A DNA stretch of 64,000 nucleotides, taken from Macrothele yani (taxonomy: Eukaryota; Arthropoda; Arachnida; Araneae; Macrothelidae). Every line of letters begins with the position of its first letter. Position 1 is the stretch's first letter. The stretch covers positions 50,186,469 through 50,250,468 of the forward strand of contig CM076996.1 of the NCBI GenBank assembly GCA_039090855.1, given 5' to 3'. The position numbers and the translations under genes are program-made. Below the pieces are notes generated by a model. That model was not told where the DNA came from. It saw nothing but the letters and a program-made list of their open reading frames with translations, and made no database searches. Shown in pieces: positions 1 through 8,333 of the stretch.

Positions 1-215
1 AAGATTTCGCACATCAACCTGATGGCTTTTTCAAGGAAAGTAGACAGCAAACTGCAGACTAGAATAGAAATCAAAATTTCCAAGCTTTCGCACATCAACC
101 AGATGGCTTTTTCAAGGAAGGCAGACAGCAAACTGCTGTCTACAGTTTGCTGTCTACCTTCCTTGAAGAAACCATCTGATTGATGTGCGAAAGCTTGAAA
201 TTTTTATTTCTATTC
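1..215. repeat. Long hairpin (inverted repeat) with partial direct repeat
   Basis: The segment from about 62 to 135 is repeated in reverse complement from about 143 to 215, leaving a spacer of only 7 bases. Bases 1-56 are a further direct copy of part of the left arm (the TTTCGCACATCAACC...GACAGCAAACTG block). The arms have a few mismatches and one short indel. No coding potential is visible. It could be a small fold-back or MITE-like element, or a local inverted duplication. The window edge cuts the upstream copy, so the true boundary is unknown. Confidence 0.8.
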
Positions 216-260
216 GACACCAAGAAATTTCGGATATCTAGTATTGTTTTACTCTTTACG

Positions 261-378
261 ATGAAGCTGAAACTCAAGGGTCGCCGTTTTGAAACCGTGG
301 ACGAGATCCAGCGCGAATCGCAGACGGTGCTTGACACGATTCGCGAACAGGACTTCCAGGAAGCGTTCCAACAATGGT
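261..378 (+). pseudogene. Inverted C-terminal piece of the mariner transposase
   Basis: Read on the plus strand, this piece encodes the C-terminal mariner segment that begins MKLKLKGRRFETVDEIQ and ends near FQEAFQQW, which continues directly from the LPKMKLN end of the minus-strand pseudogene. The two pieces share the 12-base sequence GATGAAGCTGAA, at 260-271 on plus and 397-408 on minus, so they overlap by those bases. The simplest reading is a local inversion with a short duplication at the junction. Two abutting fragments of different copies is the alternative. Confidence 0.8.
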
Positions 379-392
379 ATAGTTCTTTTTAT

Positions 393-1275
393 TTAATTCA
401 GCTTCATCTTCGGGAGCAGAAAAAAGTCGCAGGGGGACAAATTCGGCGAGTAACGCGGATGAGAAAGGGTAGCCATGCTGTTGCGGATGCAGAACTGTCG
501 TGTTGCTAACGCTCTGTGAGCTGCTGCATTGTCGTGATGGAGCAGGAAATCGCCCCTGCGCCACATTTCAGGTCTTTTATGGTGAATGTCCTGTCTAAGA
601 CGCCGCAGAACATCGCAGTAAAACAGGGCGGTGATGGTCTGACCCTTGGGGATGAATTCACGGTGCACAACCCCACGAATGTTGAAGAATACGATGAGCA
701 TGCTTTTGGTTGCGCTCCGGACCTGTCGAGCCTTCTTCAGTTGCGGAGATGCCGGGCTCTTCCACTGCGACGACTGTTGTTTGGTCTCCGGGTCGTAACC
801 GTAGACCCAAGTCTCGTCCCCAGTGATAACCTGCGACAAGAACGTTGGTTCATTCACCACCTGCTGACGAAGACCTTGATAGAGTTCGACACGGAATGTC
901 TTCTGTTTGGGGTTCAGAATCTTTGGCACAAACTTTGCAGCAATGCGGTGCATGTTCAAAACCGACGTCAGAATTTTTTGCACTGTTCCGTATGACACAT
1001 TGACGATGGTAGCAATGTCTTGAATAGTTCTCCGACGATCGTCATGCACCAATTCCCTAATTTTGTCCACATTTTCGGGGGTTTTGCTCGTGGACGATCG
1101 CCCTTACCTATCGTCGTCTTCCAGTGCCGTTCTTCCGCTCTTAAAGAGCGAGTGCCACTCAAAACACTTCGTACGACTCATTCCTTCATTGCCATAAGCC
1201 TGCCGCAACATTTCATGCGTCTCCGGTCCCGATTTGCCGAGTTTGACGCAGAATTTTATGTTCGCTCACTGCTCT
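393..1275 (-). pseudogene. Mariner transposase pseudogene, N-terminal and catalytic parts
   Basis: The minus-strand product resembles the mariner/SETMAR-type DD34D transposase, which cuts and pastes its own element at TA sites. In one frame the N-terminal HTH region (NIKFCVKLGKSGPETHEMLR) runs into FEWHSLFKSGRTALEDDDR, then an in-frame stop, then the open part from 1070. The catalytic motifs are ITGDETWVYGY (first Asp), LHHDNAAAH (second Asp) and YSPNLSPCDFFLLP (third Asp), with exactly 34 residues between the last two. The frame ends early at PKMKLN because the expected C-terminal segment has been flipped to the other strand. A further stop lies near the expected start. The assignment to mariner is firm; the exact subfamily is not. 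Confidence 0.85.
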
Positions 1276-1487
1276 AGTTTGCAGTCCATACCGAAATCGC
1301 AGGTGTGTTCTGCACGTAGTCACCAAATATCGTGTAGCACAGCTCCCGATATTCCCAGAACGACGCCACTCGGCACAATGACTCATGAAGGTCACTGCCC
1401 TCGACCAGTGTTCGCGTATCCGCGTACTGCCATCCGTTGGCGCGCTACTTACCTAGTCTCGGAACTTTTTGATCGCACTACGTATTT

Positions 1488-1790
1488 GATGGGAACAACG
1501 ATAAATTGTGAGCGACGTGTGTATCTAATTTTTATGATCTTAATGTTGTTACATTATTCTGGAAACTGGTTAGCATCACGGCAAAGGATATTTCTCATAC
1601 GTGTGTGGTAGGATTGACTTCCCAATTAATTTCCTTTGTTTAAAAAAAGAAAGGAAACACTATTTGATTAAAACTAACGTCTCTCTCCGTCAAGAGCTAT
1701 CTTTAAAATACCAGCCATACAATCTCATTTAGACTGCATTCATGTAGTTGGAACTTTGTGATGAATGACTACGTATATTTCGCTAAATGT
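1488..1790. other. AT-rich sequence without recognised features
   Basis: No coding similarity, tRNA-like element or terminal repeat was recognised between the mariner 5' end and the start of the AT-rich array. Confidence 0.5.
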
Positions 1791-2080
1791 TTTAGATTTA
1801 CTGAAAAAAGTTTTTACAAAAATTATGAAAACTCAATATAGAAAAATTTACCAAACAGTAAATCTTAGAGAAAGTAAAAGTGGTTAATTGAAAGTTCAGA
1901 AGAAAAATTGCCAAAAATTATTTTTACACAAAACAAGTTTTTTACTCAAATTATTTACAGAACACGTAAAATTTACAAATAAAAATAAAAAATGTGTTTA
2001 CCAAAATCTTTAATGAAAAATATTTTGTGAAAATAAGTTTTACTGAAAAAAGTTTTAGAAAAGTTGTCAAAACACAAAAC
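1790..2080. repeat. AT-rich tandem array (about 138-bp unit), left part
   Basis: Degenerate units share blocks such as TTTACTGAAAAAAGTTTTTA and AAATAAAAAATGTGTTTACC with the sequence at 8334-9270. The array is interrupted between 2081 and 8333 by the large element described below, so the two parts were once contiguous. It is satellite-like and has no coding content. Confidence 0.7.
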
Positions 2081-3009
2081 AAGAAAGATGACACCGAATT
2101 TTCGGGTGTAATTAGCACATCTTTTGAATCCGTGCTTATGCAAATTAAATTTATCAAAGCTATTCAAAGTCAATGGAACCGGTATGGAAAACAATAGTAT
2201 CGGACGGAAGAAAGAAGTTTTTCAATCGGGATTTTAATCCCTCGGATATTGCTGTAAACGGAATCGTGAGCTTACGCCCTCTGGTTGCAGACTTGTACGT
2301 TAAGAAAAACATGAATTTATATGAGAAACATTTCGCACCGGAAACGCTCTCCAACACCGAAAGCATTTTTCAAATCAGACTCTTAGAAACAGAGATATCG
2401 ACAAAAATAAGATGTGACTTTACGTCCACTGGTGGAAAAACCATGCATTATTTTAAAGAAAGTATTCACAAAAGGTTTTTGCATATGAGCGGTATCGGTG
2501 CAAGAAAAAAAAATTATTCGAGTTTTCAAGAGCCCAGATTTTACTACAAATACATCAGAAGCAAAAATTAACACTTATGCCCCCCTGGTCGCCAAACCAG
2601 TCTTTACCAAACACTACAAATTATGTGAAAAATATTTCCCATCAGGTCTTGTATGCGATACAGGAAGAATTTTTCAAATCGGAGTTTTAGAAGCAGAAAT
2701 AACGCAGCAAACGCAATTTACCTTTGTGCCCCCTAGCAGAAAGTCTATGATTCACTTAAAAATTTTGAGTTTATATGAAAAACCTTTCGCATCGGAAACA
2801 CTATCAAACAAAGAAGGAATTTTTCAAATCGGACTCCTAAAGGTAGAGATATTGACAAAAATAAGATATACACTGCCGGACAATTGCTAAGTACGGATGA
2901 CAATAGCAACCATAAAATGGAAGGCAGGAAAATGTGGAAATTAGCATAAGTGCGGGATACAGTAAGACGTGTTGTGCGTATGCAATTTTTGGATTGCCGA
3001 ACTTGTTCG

Positions 3010-3039
3010 TGACGTCATAGCGCTGATAAGAGATATAAA
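3010..3039 (+). promoter_or_regulatory. Putative transposase promoter (CRE-like site and TATA-like box)
   Basis: TGACGTCA at 3010-3017 is a palindromic CRE/ATF-type sequence, and TATAAA at 3034-3039 lies 83 bases before the chosen start codon. Their order and spacing suit an RNA polymerase II core promoter for the transposase. The function is inferred from motif matches only. Confidence 0.45.
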
Positions 3040-3121
3040 GGATTTGACGCGTATTGACCGTTGTTGTTCAAACGCAAAGTTGAAAGGGAAAGAATCAATT
3101 GACGAACTTGCAATTTTCAGT

Positions 3122-4153
3122 ATGTCTTCCCGACATCACTTAGATGATTTTACGCGTGGCCGTATTATTGGCAAGATTGAAGAAGGGCGAAAAATAACAG
3201 ATGTTGCCAGGGAGTTCGACGTCAGTCACAGTGTTGTTTCAAGGCTTTGGAAATCATTTCAAACAAATGGAGAGTGTAGCAAACGTCACGGGGGAGGTCG
3301 TGTTTGCAGTACGACACCTGCAGAAGATCGGTACATAGTGCTATCAACAAAAAGACACCGGCGCAGCACAGCTAGTGAGATAGCAAATCAGTTTATGGCT
3401 GCTACTGGCAAGCGGATCTCCCGAAAAACTGTCGCCAGACGTTCGCATGAAGGAGGACTATACGCCCGCCGTCCTGTTGTATGCATCCCATTGTCCAGGC
3501 GTCACCGTACCGCCCGTTTGCAATGGTGCCATCAACATCGCAATTGGACTGATAACGACTGGTCTGCTGTCCTCTTCTCAGATGAGAGTAGATACAGTCT
3601 ATCGTCTGATTGTCGACGACAACTGATCTGGCGTGATAGTGGTACTGCATATTGTCCAGCAAACATACAGGAAAGGGACCGATATCCGACATGTAGTGTC
3701 ATGGTATGGGCTGGCATCATGATCAATGGCCGTACGTCCCTCTATGTGCTTCCAACTGGGACTATAACTGGCCAACGATACATTAATAATGTTCTGCTAC
3801 CTCATGTTTGCATGTTCCGTGGTGCTGTCGGTGATAGATTCATTTTCATAGACGACAACGCAACATGTCTACGAACAGTCGCTATCCAGGAGTGTCTTGA
3901 GAGCGAGGATATTCAACGCCTCGTATGGCCAGCACGTTCTCCAGATCTGAATCCCATTGAAAATGTGTGGGATGCTTTGGGGAGGAGTCTTGCTGGTTGC
4001 CAATGCCCTACAATAAACAAGGACACCCTCATCCGTGCACTGACAGAGGAATGGGATAAATTACCCCAACAGCTGCTTGATAATGTTGTGCAAAGCATGA
4101 CACGACGTGTGGAATCTTGCATCGCCCTCCATGGTGGCCATATCCCGTATTGA
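3122..4153 (+). CDS. Tc1-family DD34E transposase, intact
   Basis: This 343-residue protein is predicted to bind its own terminal repeats, excise the element and reinsert it at TA, acting in the nucleus. Residues 1-115 form the paired-like bipartite HTH region (KITDVAREFDVSHSVVSRLW near 24-43). The catalytic triad is D154 (LFSDESR), D245 (FIDDNA) and E280 (DLNPIENVWD), with 34 residues between the last two, which defines DD34E. It ends GGHIPY, close to the GGHTRY-type end common in the family. The frame is open upstream to 2969, but the ATG at 3122 gives the usual family length and starts at the MSSRHHLDDFTRG HTH region. No stop or frameshift is seen. A Leu stands where many relatives have His (NATCL), so activity is not guaranteed. 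Confidence 0.93.
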   Translation: MSSRHHLDDFTRGRIIGKIEEGRKITDVAREFDVSHSVVSRLWKSFQTNGECSKRHGGGRVCSTTPAEDRYIVLSTKRHRRSTASEIANQFMAATGKRISRKTVARRSHEGGLYARRPVVCIPLSRRHRTARLQWCHQHRNWTDNDWSAVLFSDESRYSLSSDCRRQLIWRDSGTAYCPANIQERDRYPTCSVMVWAGIMINGRTSLYVLPTGTITGQRYINNVLLPHVCMFRGAVGDRFIFIDDNATCLRTVAIQECLESEDIQRLVWPARSPDLNPIENVWDALGRSLAGCQCPTINKDTLIRALTEEWDKLPQQLLDNVVQSMTRRVESCIALHGGHIPY

Positions 4154-4272
4154 CATCTTACGCCGGAACGCCTGCGGACGGTAATTGCATTTTTTTCACG
4201 TTTACGTATTCTGCACAAAATGGCCTGTTTGTCCCTTGAACACGTTCCAAAGCCTTCTGGATTTCAGAGCAC

Positions 4273-4278
4273 AATAAA
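4273..4278 (+). terminator. Polyadenylation signal AATAAA of the Tc1 transposase
   Basis: AATAAA lies about 120 bases after the transposase stop codon and before the right terminal repeat, followed by a T-rich stretch. This position fits a functional 3' end signal for the transposase transcript. Confidence 0.5.
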
Positions 4279-4879
4279 TTGTTTTTCTTGTAATGTCCTG
4301 GCATTCTGACATTATTTTATTTCACTTGGCATCCAACCACACTTAATTTTTTATGCGCTATATAGCCGTTTATGATCCGTCCTTAGCAATTGTCCAGCAG
4401 TGTATATCTACGCACCCTGGCGCAGAAACCATGTATTATTTCAAAAAGAAAATTTTCCTAAGAGGTTTGTCGACATGAGTAGTATCGGTCAACAAACGAC
4501 TTTTTTTTTGCAACCGAGATTTTAGAAACTCATATTTTGCTGCAAATACATCAGAAGCGAAATTAAGGCATGCGCCACCTGGTGGCCAAACCATTTTTTA
4601 CAAAAATTAGAAATTATGTGCAAATGATTTTCTATCTGGAGCTGTATCAGGTGCAGAAATAATTTTTCAAATCGGAGATTTAGAAGCAGATATATAGGGA
4701 GAAACGCAATTTACCTCAATGCCCCGAGCGGAAATTCTATGAATTACTTGACAATTTTGAAATTATATGAAAAACATGTCACACTGAAAACACTATCCAA
4801 CAAGAAAGATGACACCGAATTTTCGGGTGTAATAAGCACGTCTTTTGAATCCGTTCTGACGCAAATTAAATTTATCAAA

Positions 4880-5030
4880 TTTTGAAGATGACAATCCGAT
4901 TTTTGGCGTAAATGTGACAAGGATGGTAAGTCAGATAATATCCGAAAACTTGAAAACATTTACGTCAAAAATCGGATTGTCATCTTCAAAATTTGTATTA
5001 TATGGCGTAATCCCGTATTTCTTTCATGAT
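4880..5030. mobile_element. Small hairpin insertion with 12-bp direct repeats
   Basis: AAATTTATCAAA occurs at 4868-4879 and again at 5031-5042, while copies A and C have it once at the matching place. The 151 inserted bases contain an inverted repeat (about 4877-4914 against 4957-4995; AAGATGACAATCCGATTTTT on the left) with a loop of about 42 bases and a 35-base tail. It has the size and target duplication of a small retroposed or MITE-like insertion. The arms resemble, but are not identical to, the left end of the surrounding element. Confidence 0.75.
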
Positions 5031-5439
5031 AAATTTATCAAAGCTATTCAAAGACAATGGAACCAGTATGGAAAACAAAAGTATCTGACGGAAGAAAGAA
5101 GTTTTTTCAATCGGGTCTTTAATCCTTCAGATATCGGTGTAAACGGAATCTTGAGCTTACGAACTCTTAGAAACAGAGTTATCGACAAAAATGAGATGTG
5201 ACTTTACGTTACCTGGTGGGAAAACCATGCATTATGTTAGAAAGAAAGTATTCTCAAAAGGTTTATCCACATGAGCGGTATCGGTCCAAAAAAAAAAAAT
5301 TGTCGAATTTTCAGGAGCCCAGATTTTGCTACAAATACATCAGAAGCAGAAATTAACACTTATGACCCCTGGTGGCCAAACCATTCTTTACAAAACATTA
5401 AAAATTATGTGAAAAATATTTTCCATCAGGTCATGTATG

Positions 5440-7510
5440 CGATACAAGAAGAATTTTTCTAATCGGAGTTTAAGGAGCAGAAAACGCAATTTACCTTTAT
5501 GCGCCCTAGCGGAAAGTCTTAAATGATTTACGTGAAAATTTTGAATTTATAGGGAAAACATTTAGCATCGGAAACACTATCCAGCAACGAAGGAATTTTT
5601 TCAAATTGGACTTTTAGAAGTAGAGATATTGACGAAAATAAGATATACATGTACGCCCCCTGACGTAGAAACCATGCATTATTTCAAGAAGAAAGTGTTC
5701 CTAAAAGGTTTGTCGACATGAGTAGCATCGGTCCAAAAAATTTTTTTCAATCGAGATTTTAGAAGCTCATATTTTGCTGCAAATACATCAGGATTGGAAA
5801 TTAAGATTTACGCCATCTGGTGGCAATACCATCTTTTTACAAAAATTAGAAATTATGTGCAAAGGATTTCCCATCAGGAGCTGTATCCGGTGCAGAAGGA
5901 ATTTTTCAAATCGGAGGTTTAGAAACAGAGAAATAGTGGGAAACGCAATTTACGTTTACGCCCTCTAGCGGAAATTCTGTGAATTACTTTAAAATTTTGA
6001 ATTATTAGGGAAAACATGTCACACTAGAAACACTATCCAACAAAGAAGGACTTTTTAAATCGGACTCCTAGAAGTCGAGATATTGACAAAAATAAGATAT
6101 AGTCTACGCCCCCTGGCGCAGAAACCATGCACTATTTTTAGAAGAAAATGTTTCTAAAAGATTTGTCGACACGAGTAGTTCGGTCTACAAACGACGTTTT
6201 TTTACAATTGAGAATTTAGAAGCGCATATTTTGCTGCAAATACATCAGAAGCGGAAATTAAGGTCTACGCCCCCTGGTGGCAAAACCATTTTTTTTTTTT
6301 TGCAAAAATTAGAAATTATGTGCAAACGATTTCCCATCAGGAAATGTATCCGGTGCAGAAAGAATTTTTCAAATCGGAGATTTAGAAGCAGAGATATAGG
6401 GCGAAACGCAATTTACATTTACGCCCCCTAGCGGAAAGTCTATGAATTACTTGAAAATCTTGAAATTATATGAAGCACATGTCATACAGGAAACACTATC
6501 CAACAAAAAAAGGATTTTTCAAATCGAACCCCTAGAAGCAGAGATATTGACAAAAATAAGATATACGTCTACACAACCTGGCGCAGAAACCTTGCACTAT
6601 TTTAAGAAGAAAATGTTCCTAAACGGTTTGTTGACATGAGTAGTATCGGTCTACAAACGATGTTTTTTTTAATCGAGAATTTAGAAGCTCATATTTTGCT
6701 GCAAATACATCAGAAGCGGAAATTAAGATTTACGCCCCCTGGTGGCCAAACTATTTTTTTACAAAAATTAGAAATTATGTGCAAACGATTTCCCATCAGG
6801 AGCTGTATCCGGTGCAGAAAGAATTTTTGAAATCGGAGATTTAGAAGTAGAGATATAGGGCGAAACGCAATTTACCTTTACGCCCCCTAGCGGAAAGTCT
6901 ATGAATTACTTGAAAATTTTGAAATATTATGTAAAACATGTCACACGGAAAACACTACCCAACAAAGAAGAATTTTTTCAAATCGGACTCCTAGAAGTAG
7001 AGATATTGACAAAAATAAGATTTACATCTACGCCCCCTGGCGGAGAAACTGGGATATTTTAGGAAGAAAATATTCCGTAAAGGTTTATCGACGTGAGTGA
7101 CATCAGTCCACGAAAGAATTTTTTCAATTGATATTTTAGAAGTTCAGATTTTATGGCAAATACATCAGAAGCAAAAATTAACACTTACGCCCCCTGGTGG
7201 CCAAAATATTCTTTACCAAAATTTCGAAATTATATGCAAAAGATTTTACGTTAGGAGATGTATCCGCTGAAAAAAAGATTTTTCAAATTGGAGTTTTAGG
7301 AGAAGAGTTATTGGAAAAAATGTAATTTATTTTACGTTCCCTAGCGGAAAATCTATGCGTAATTTGAAAATGAAACTACATCTAAAACACTCTTCGATAC
7401 AAATGGAATCGAAAGATAAAAAAAAATTTTCAATCAGATGTTTAGAAGCAAATATGTGGATTAAAACGTAATTTTGAATTCGACATCATCTGCATTTACG
7501 CCCCCTAGTG
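5440..7510. repeat. Higher-order tandem array (about 150-bp monomers in about 458-bp trimers)
   Basis: The landmark AATTTTTCAAATCGGA recurs near 5452, 5595, 5738, 5900, 6045, 6190, 6363, 6514, 6665, 6821, 6970, 7110 and 7280. Every third occurrence is most alike (5452, 5900, 6363, 6821, 7280), giving a period of 448-463 bases. Within a trimer the three monomers are recognised by ...TGGTGGCC, ...TAGCGGAAA and ...TGGCGCAGA after the CGCCCCC block. Related monomers fill copies A and C. Such two-level periodicity is typical of satellite DNA but here lies inside a mobile element. Confidence 0.8.
6731..6750 (-). promoter_or_regulatory. CTCF-consensus-like motif (best example of a reiterated series)
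   Basis: The bases TACGCCCCCTGGTGGCCAAA read on the minus strand give TTTGGCCACCAGGGGGCGTA, which matches the known CTCF core (CCASYAGRKGGCRS) and its flanks closely. Equal or nearly equal copies lie at about 6268, 7188 and 17255. Shorter matches with TAGCGG or TGGCGC lie at about 2728, 5653, 6106, 6422, 6880, 7030, 7498, 8050, 16944 and 17095. Binding is not shown by sequence alone; the arthropod CTCF motif shares this core. Confidence 0.55.
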
Positions 7511-8333
7511 GCAAATTTGTGCATCGTAAAAAAATGAAATAAAGGATCATCATTCACATATTTCAAGCTTCCGAATGCAAAAAGAATTTTTGCAGAGATA
7601 CCGTGGGTACAGACGGACGGACGGACGGACAAACCGATAACAGAAGCACGATCTTTTTTTACAAAAGACGTGCTAACAAAGAAGGAATTTTTCAAATCGG
7701 ACTCCTAGAAGTAGAGATATTGACAAAAATAAGATATACATCTACACCTCCTGACGGAGAAACTGTGGAATATTTTAAGAAGAAAGTATTCCGAAAAGGT
7801 TTATCGATGTAAGTAGCATCAGCCCACGAAATAATTTTTTCAATCGATATTTTAGAAGCTCAGATTTTATGGCAAATACATCAGAAGCAAAAATTAACGC
7901 TTACGACCCCTGGTGGCCAAAGTGTTCTTTGCCAAAAATTTGAAGTTATGTGCAAAAGATTTTCCATCAGAAGGTGTATCCTCTGAAAAAAATATTTTTC
8001 AAATCGGAGTTTTAGAAGAAGAGTTACCGGGGAAATGTAATTTACTTTTACGCCCCCTAGCGAAAAATATATGCGTAATTTGAAAAAAGTAACTATATCT
8101 AAAATACTCTTCGACATAAATGGAATCGAAAGACGTATTTTTGAATTCGACATCATCTGCAAAATTGTACATCGTAAAAAAAACGAAATTTGGATCATCA
8201 TTCGCATATTTCAAGCTTCCCAATGAAAAAAGAATTTTTCAGATCGGACTAATAGTTGCAGAGATATCGTGGGTACAGACGGACTGACAAACCGGTAACA
8301 TAAGCACGATCTTTTTTACAAAAGACGTGCTAA

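Larger units (their letters stand above)
260..1484 (-). mobile_element. Mariner (DD34D) element, rearranged and 3'-truncated
   Basis: A mariner-family relic runs on the minus strand. The 5' terminal sequence is seen near 1461-1482 (GGAACTTTTTGATCGCACTA read on the plus strand) beside a TA at 1483-1484. The transposase body follows from about 1275 down to 393. The 3' end is abnormal: the last coding segment is present but inverted at 261-378, and no 3' terminal repeat is seen beyond it. The element is therefore not mobile as it stands. Confidence 0.8.
2871..4402 (+). mobile_element. Tc1-like DNA transposon, structurally complete
   Basis: The terminal inverted repeats are 28 bp, beginning CACTGCCGGACAATTGCTAA at 2871 and matched in reverse at the right end (4375-4402) with two mismatches. 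TA dinucleotides at 2869-2870 and 4403-4404 form the target duplication. Removing the element restores the repeat motif AAGATATATCTACGC.CCCTGGCG of the host array. The single open transposase frame (3122-4153), a TATA-like box and a polyadenylation signal are all present. At 1532 bp it has normal Tc1 size. This is the only element in the window that looks potentially autonomous. Confidence 0.93.
4801..7676. mobile_element. Unfamiliar large element, copy B, inserted inside copy A
   Basis: The left end CAAGAAAGATGACACCGAAT starts at 4801, directly after ...CACTATCCAA. The right end ...AAAAGACGTGCTAA stops at 7676, directly before CAAAGAAGGAATTTTTCAAA. Joining the flanks gives CACTATCCAACAAAGAAGG, exactly the sequence found in uninterrupted monomers, so the boundaries are unusually secure. 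A 5-bp AACAA can be read on both sides as a target duplication, but other registers are possible. The interior has about 14 monomers and no credible coding frame. The internal reading frames with FQIGLLEVEILTKIRYT-like peptides are products of the repeat. Confidence 0.75.
2081..8333. mobile_element. Unfamiliar large non-coding element, copy A (contains copy B and a Tc1)
   Basis: The left end is AAGAAAGATGACACCGAATT at 2081. It is followed by a weak hairpin (ACACC...GGTGT) and by TTAGCACATCTTTTG. The right end carries a short CGGAC-type run, GATCTTTTTTACAAAAGACG and TGCTAA (to about 8333). The motif near the left end and the right terminus are inverted copies (TTAGCACGTCTTTTG type). Between them lies an array of about 150-bp monomers. 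No protein domain is visible. The copy is interrupted by a Tc1 element (2871-4402) and by copy B (4801-7676). Without these insertions it would be roughly 1.8 kb. The layout recalls Helentron/DINE-type non-autonomous elements (short subterminal inverted repeats, hairpin near one end, about 150-bp central tandem repeats), but this is only an analogy. Confidence 0.65.

Noticed and set aside
1790..2080. CRISPR-like array
   Set aside because: The repeats are long, diverged and AT-rich, and have no unique spacers. The context is eukaryotic.
2173..2890. Open frames in the element interior with recurring FQIGLLEVEI...TKIRY peptides
   Set aside because: The peptide repetition follows the 150-bp DNA monomers in all frames. 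Codon pattern and stops differ between copies, and no domain is present.
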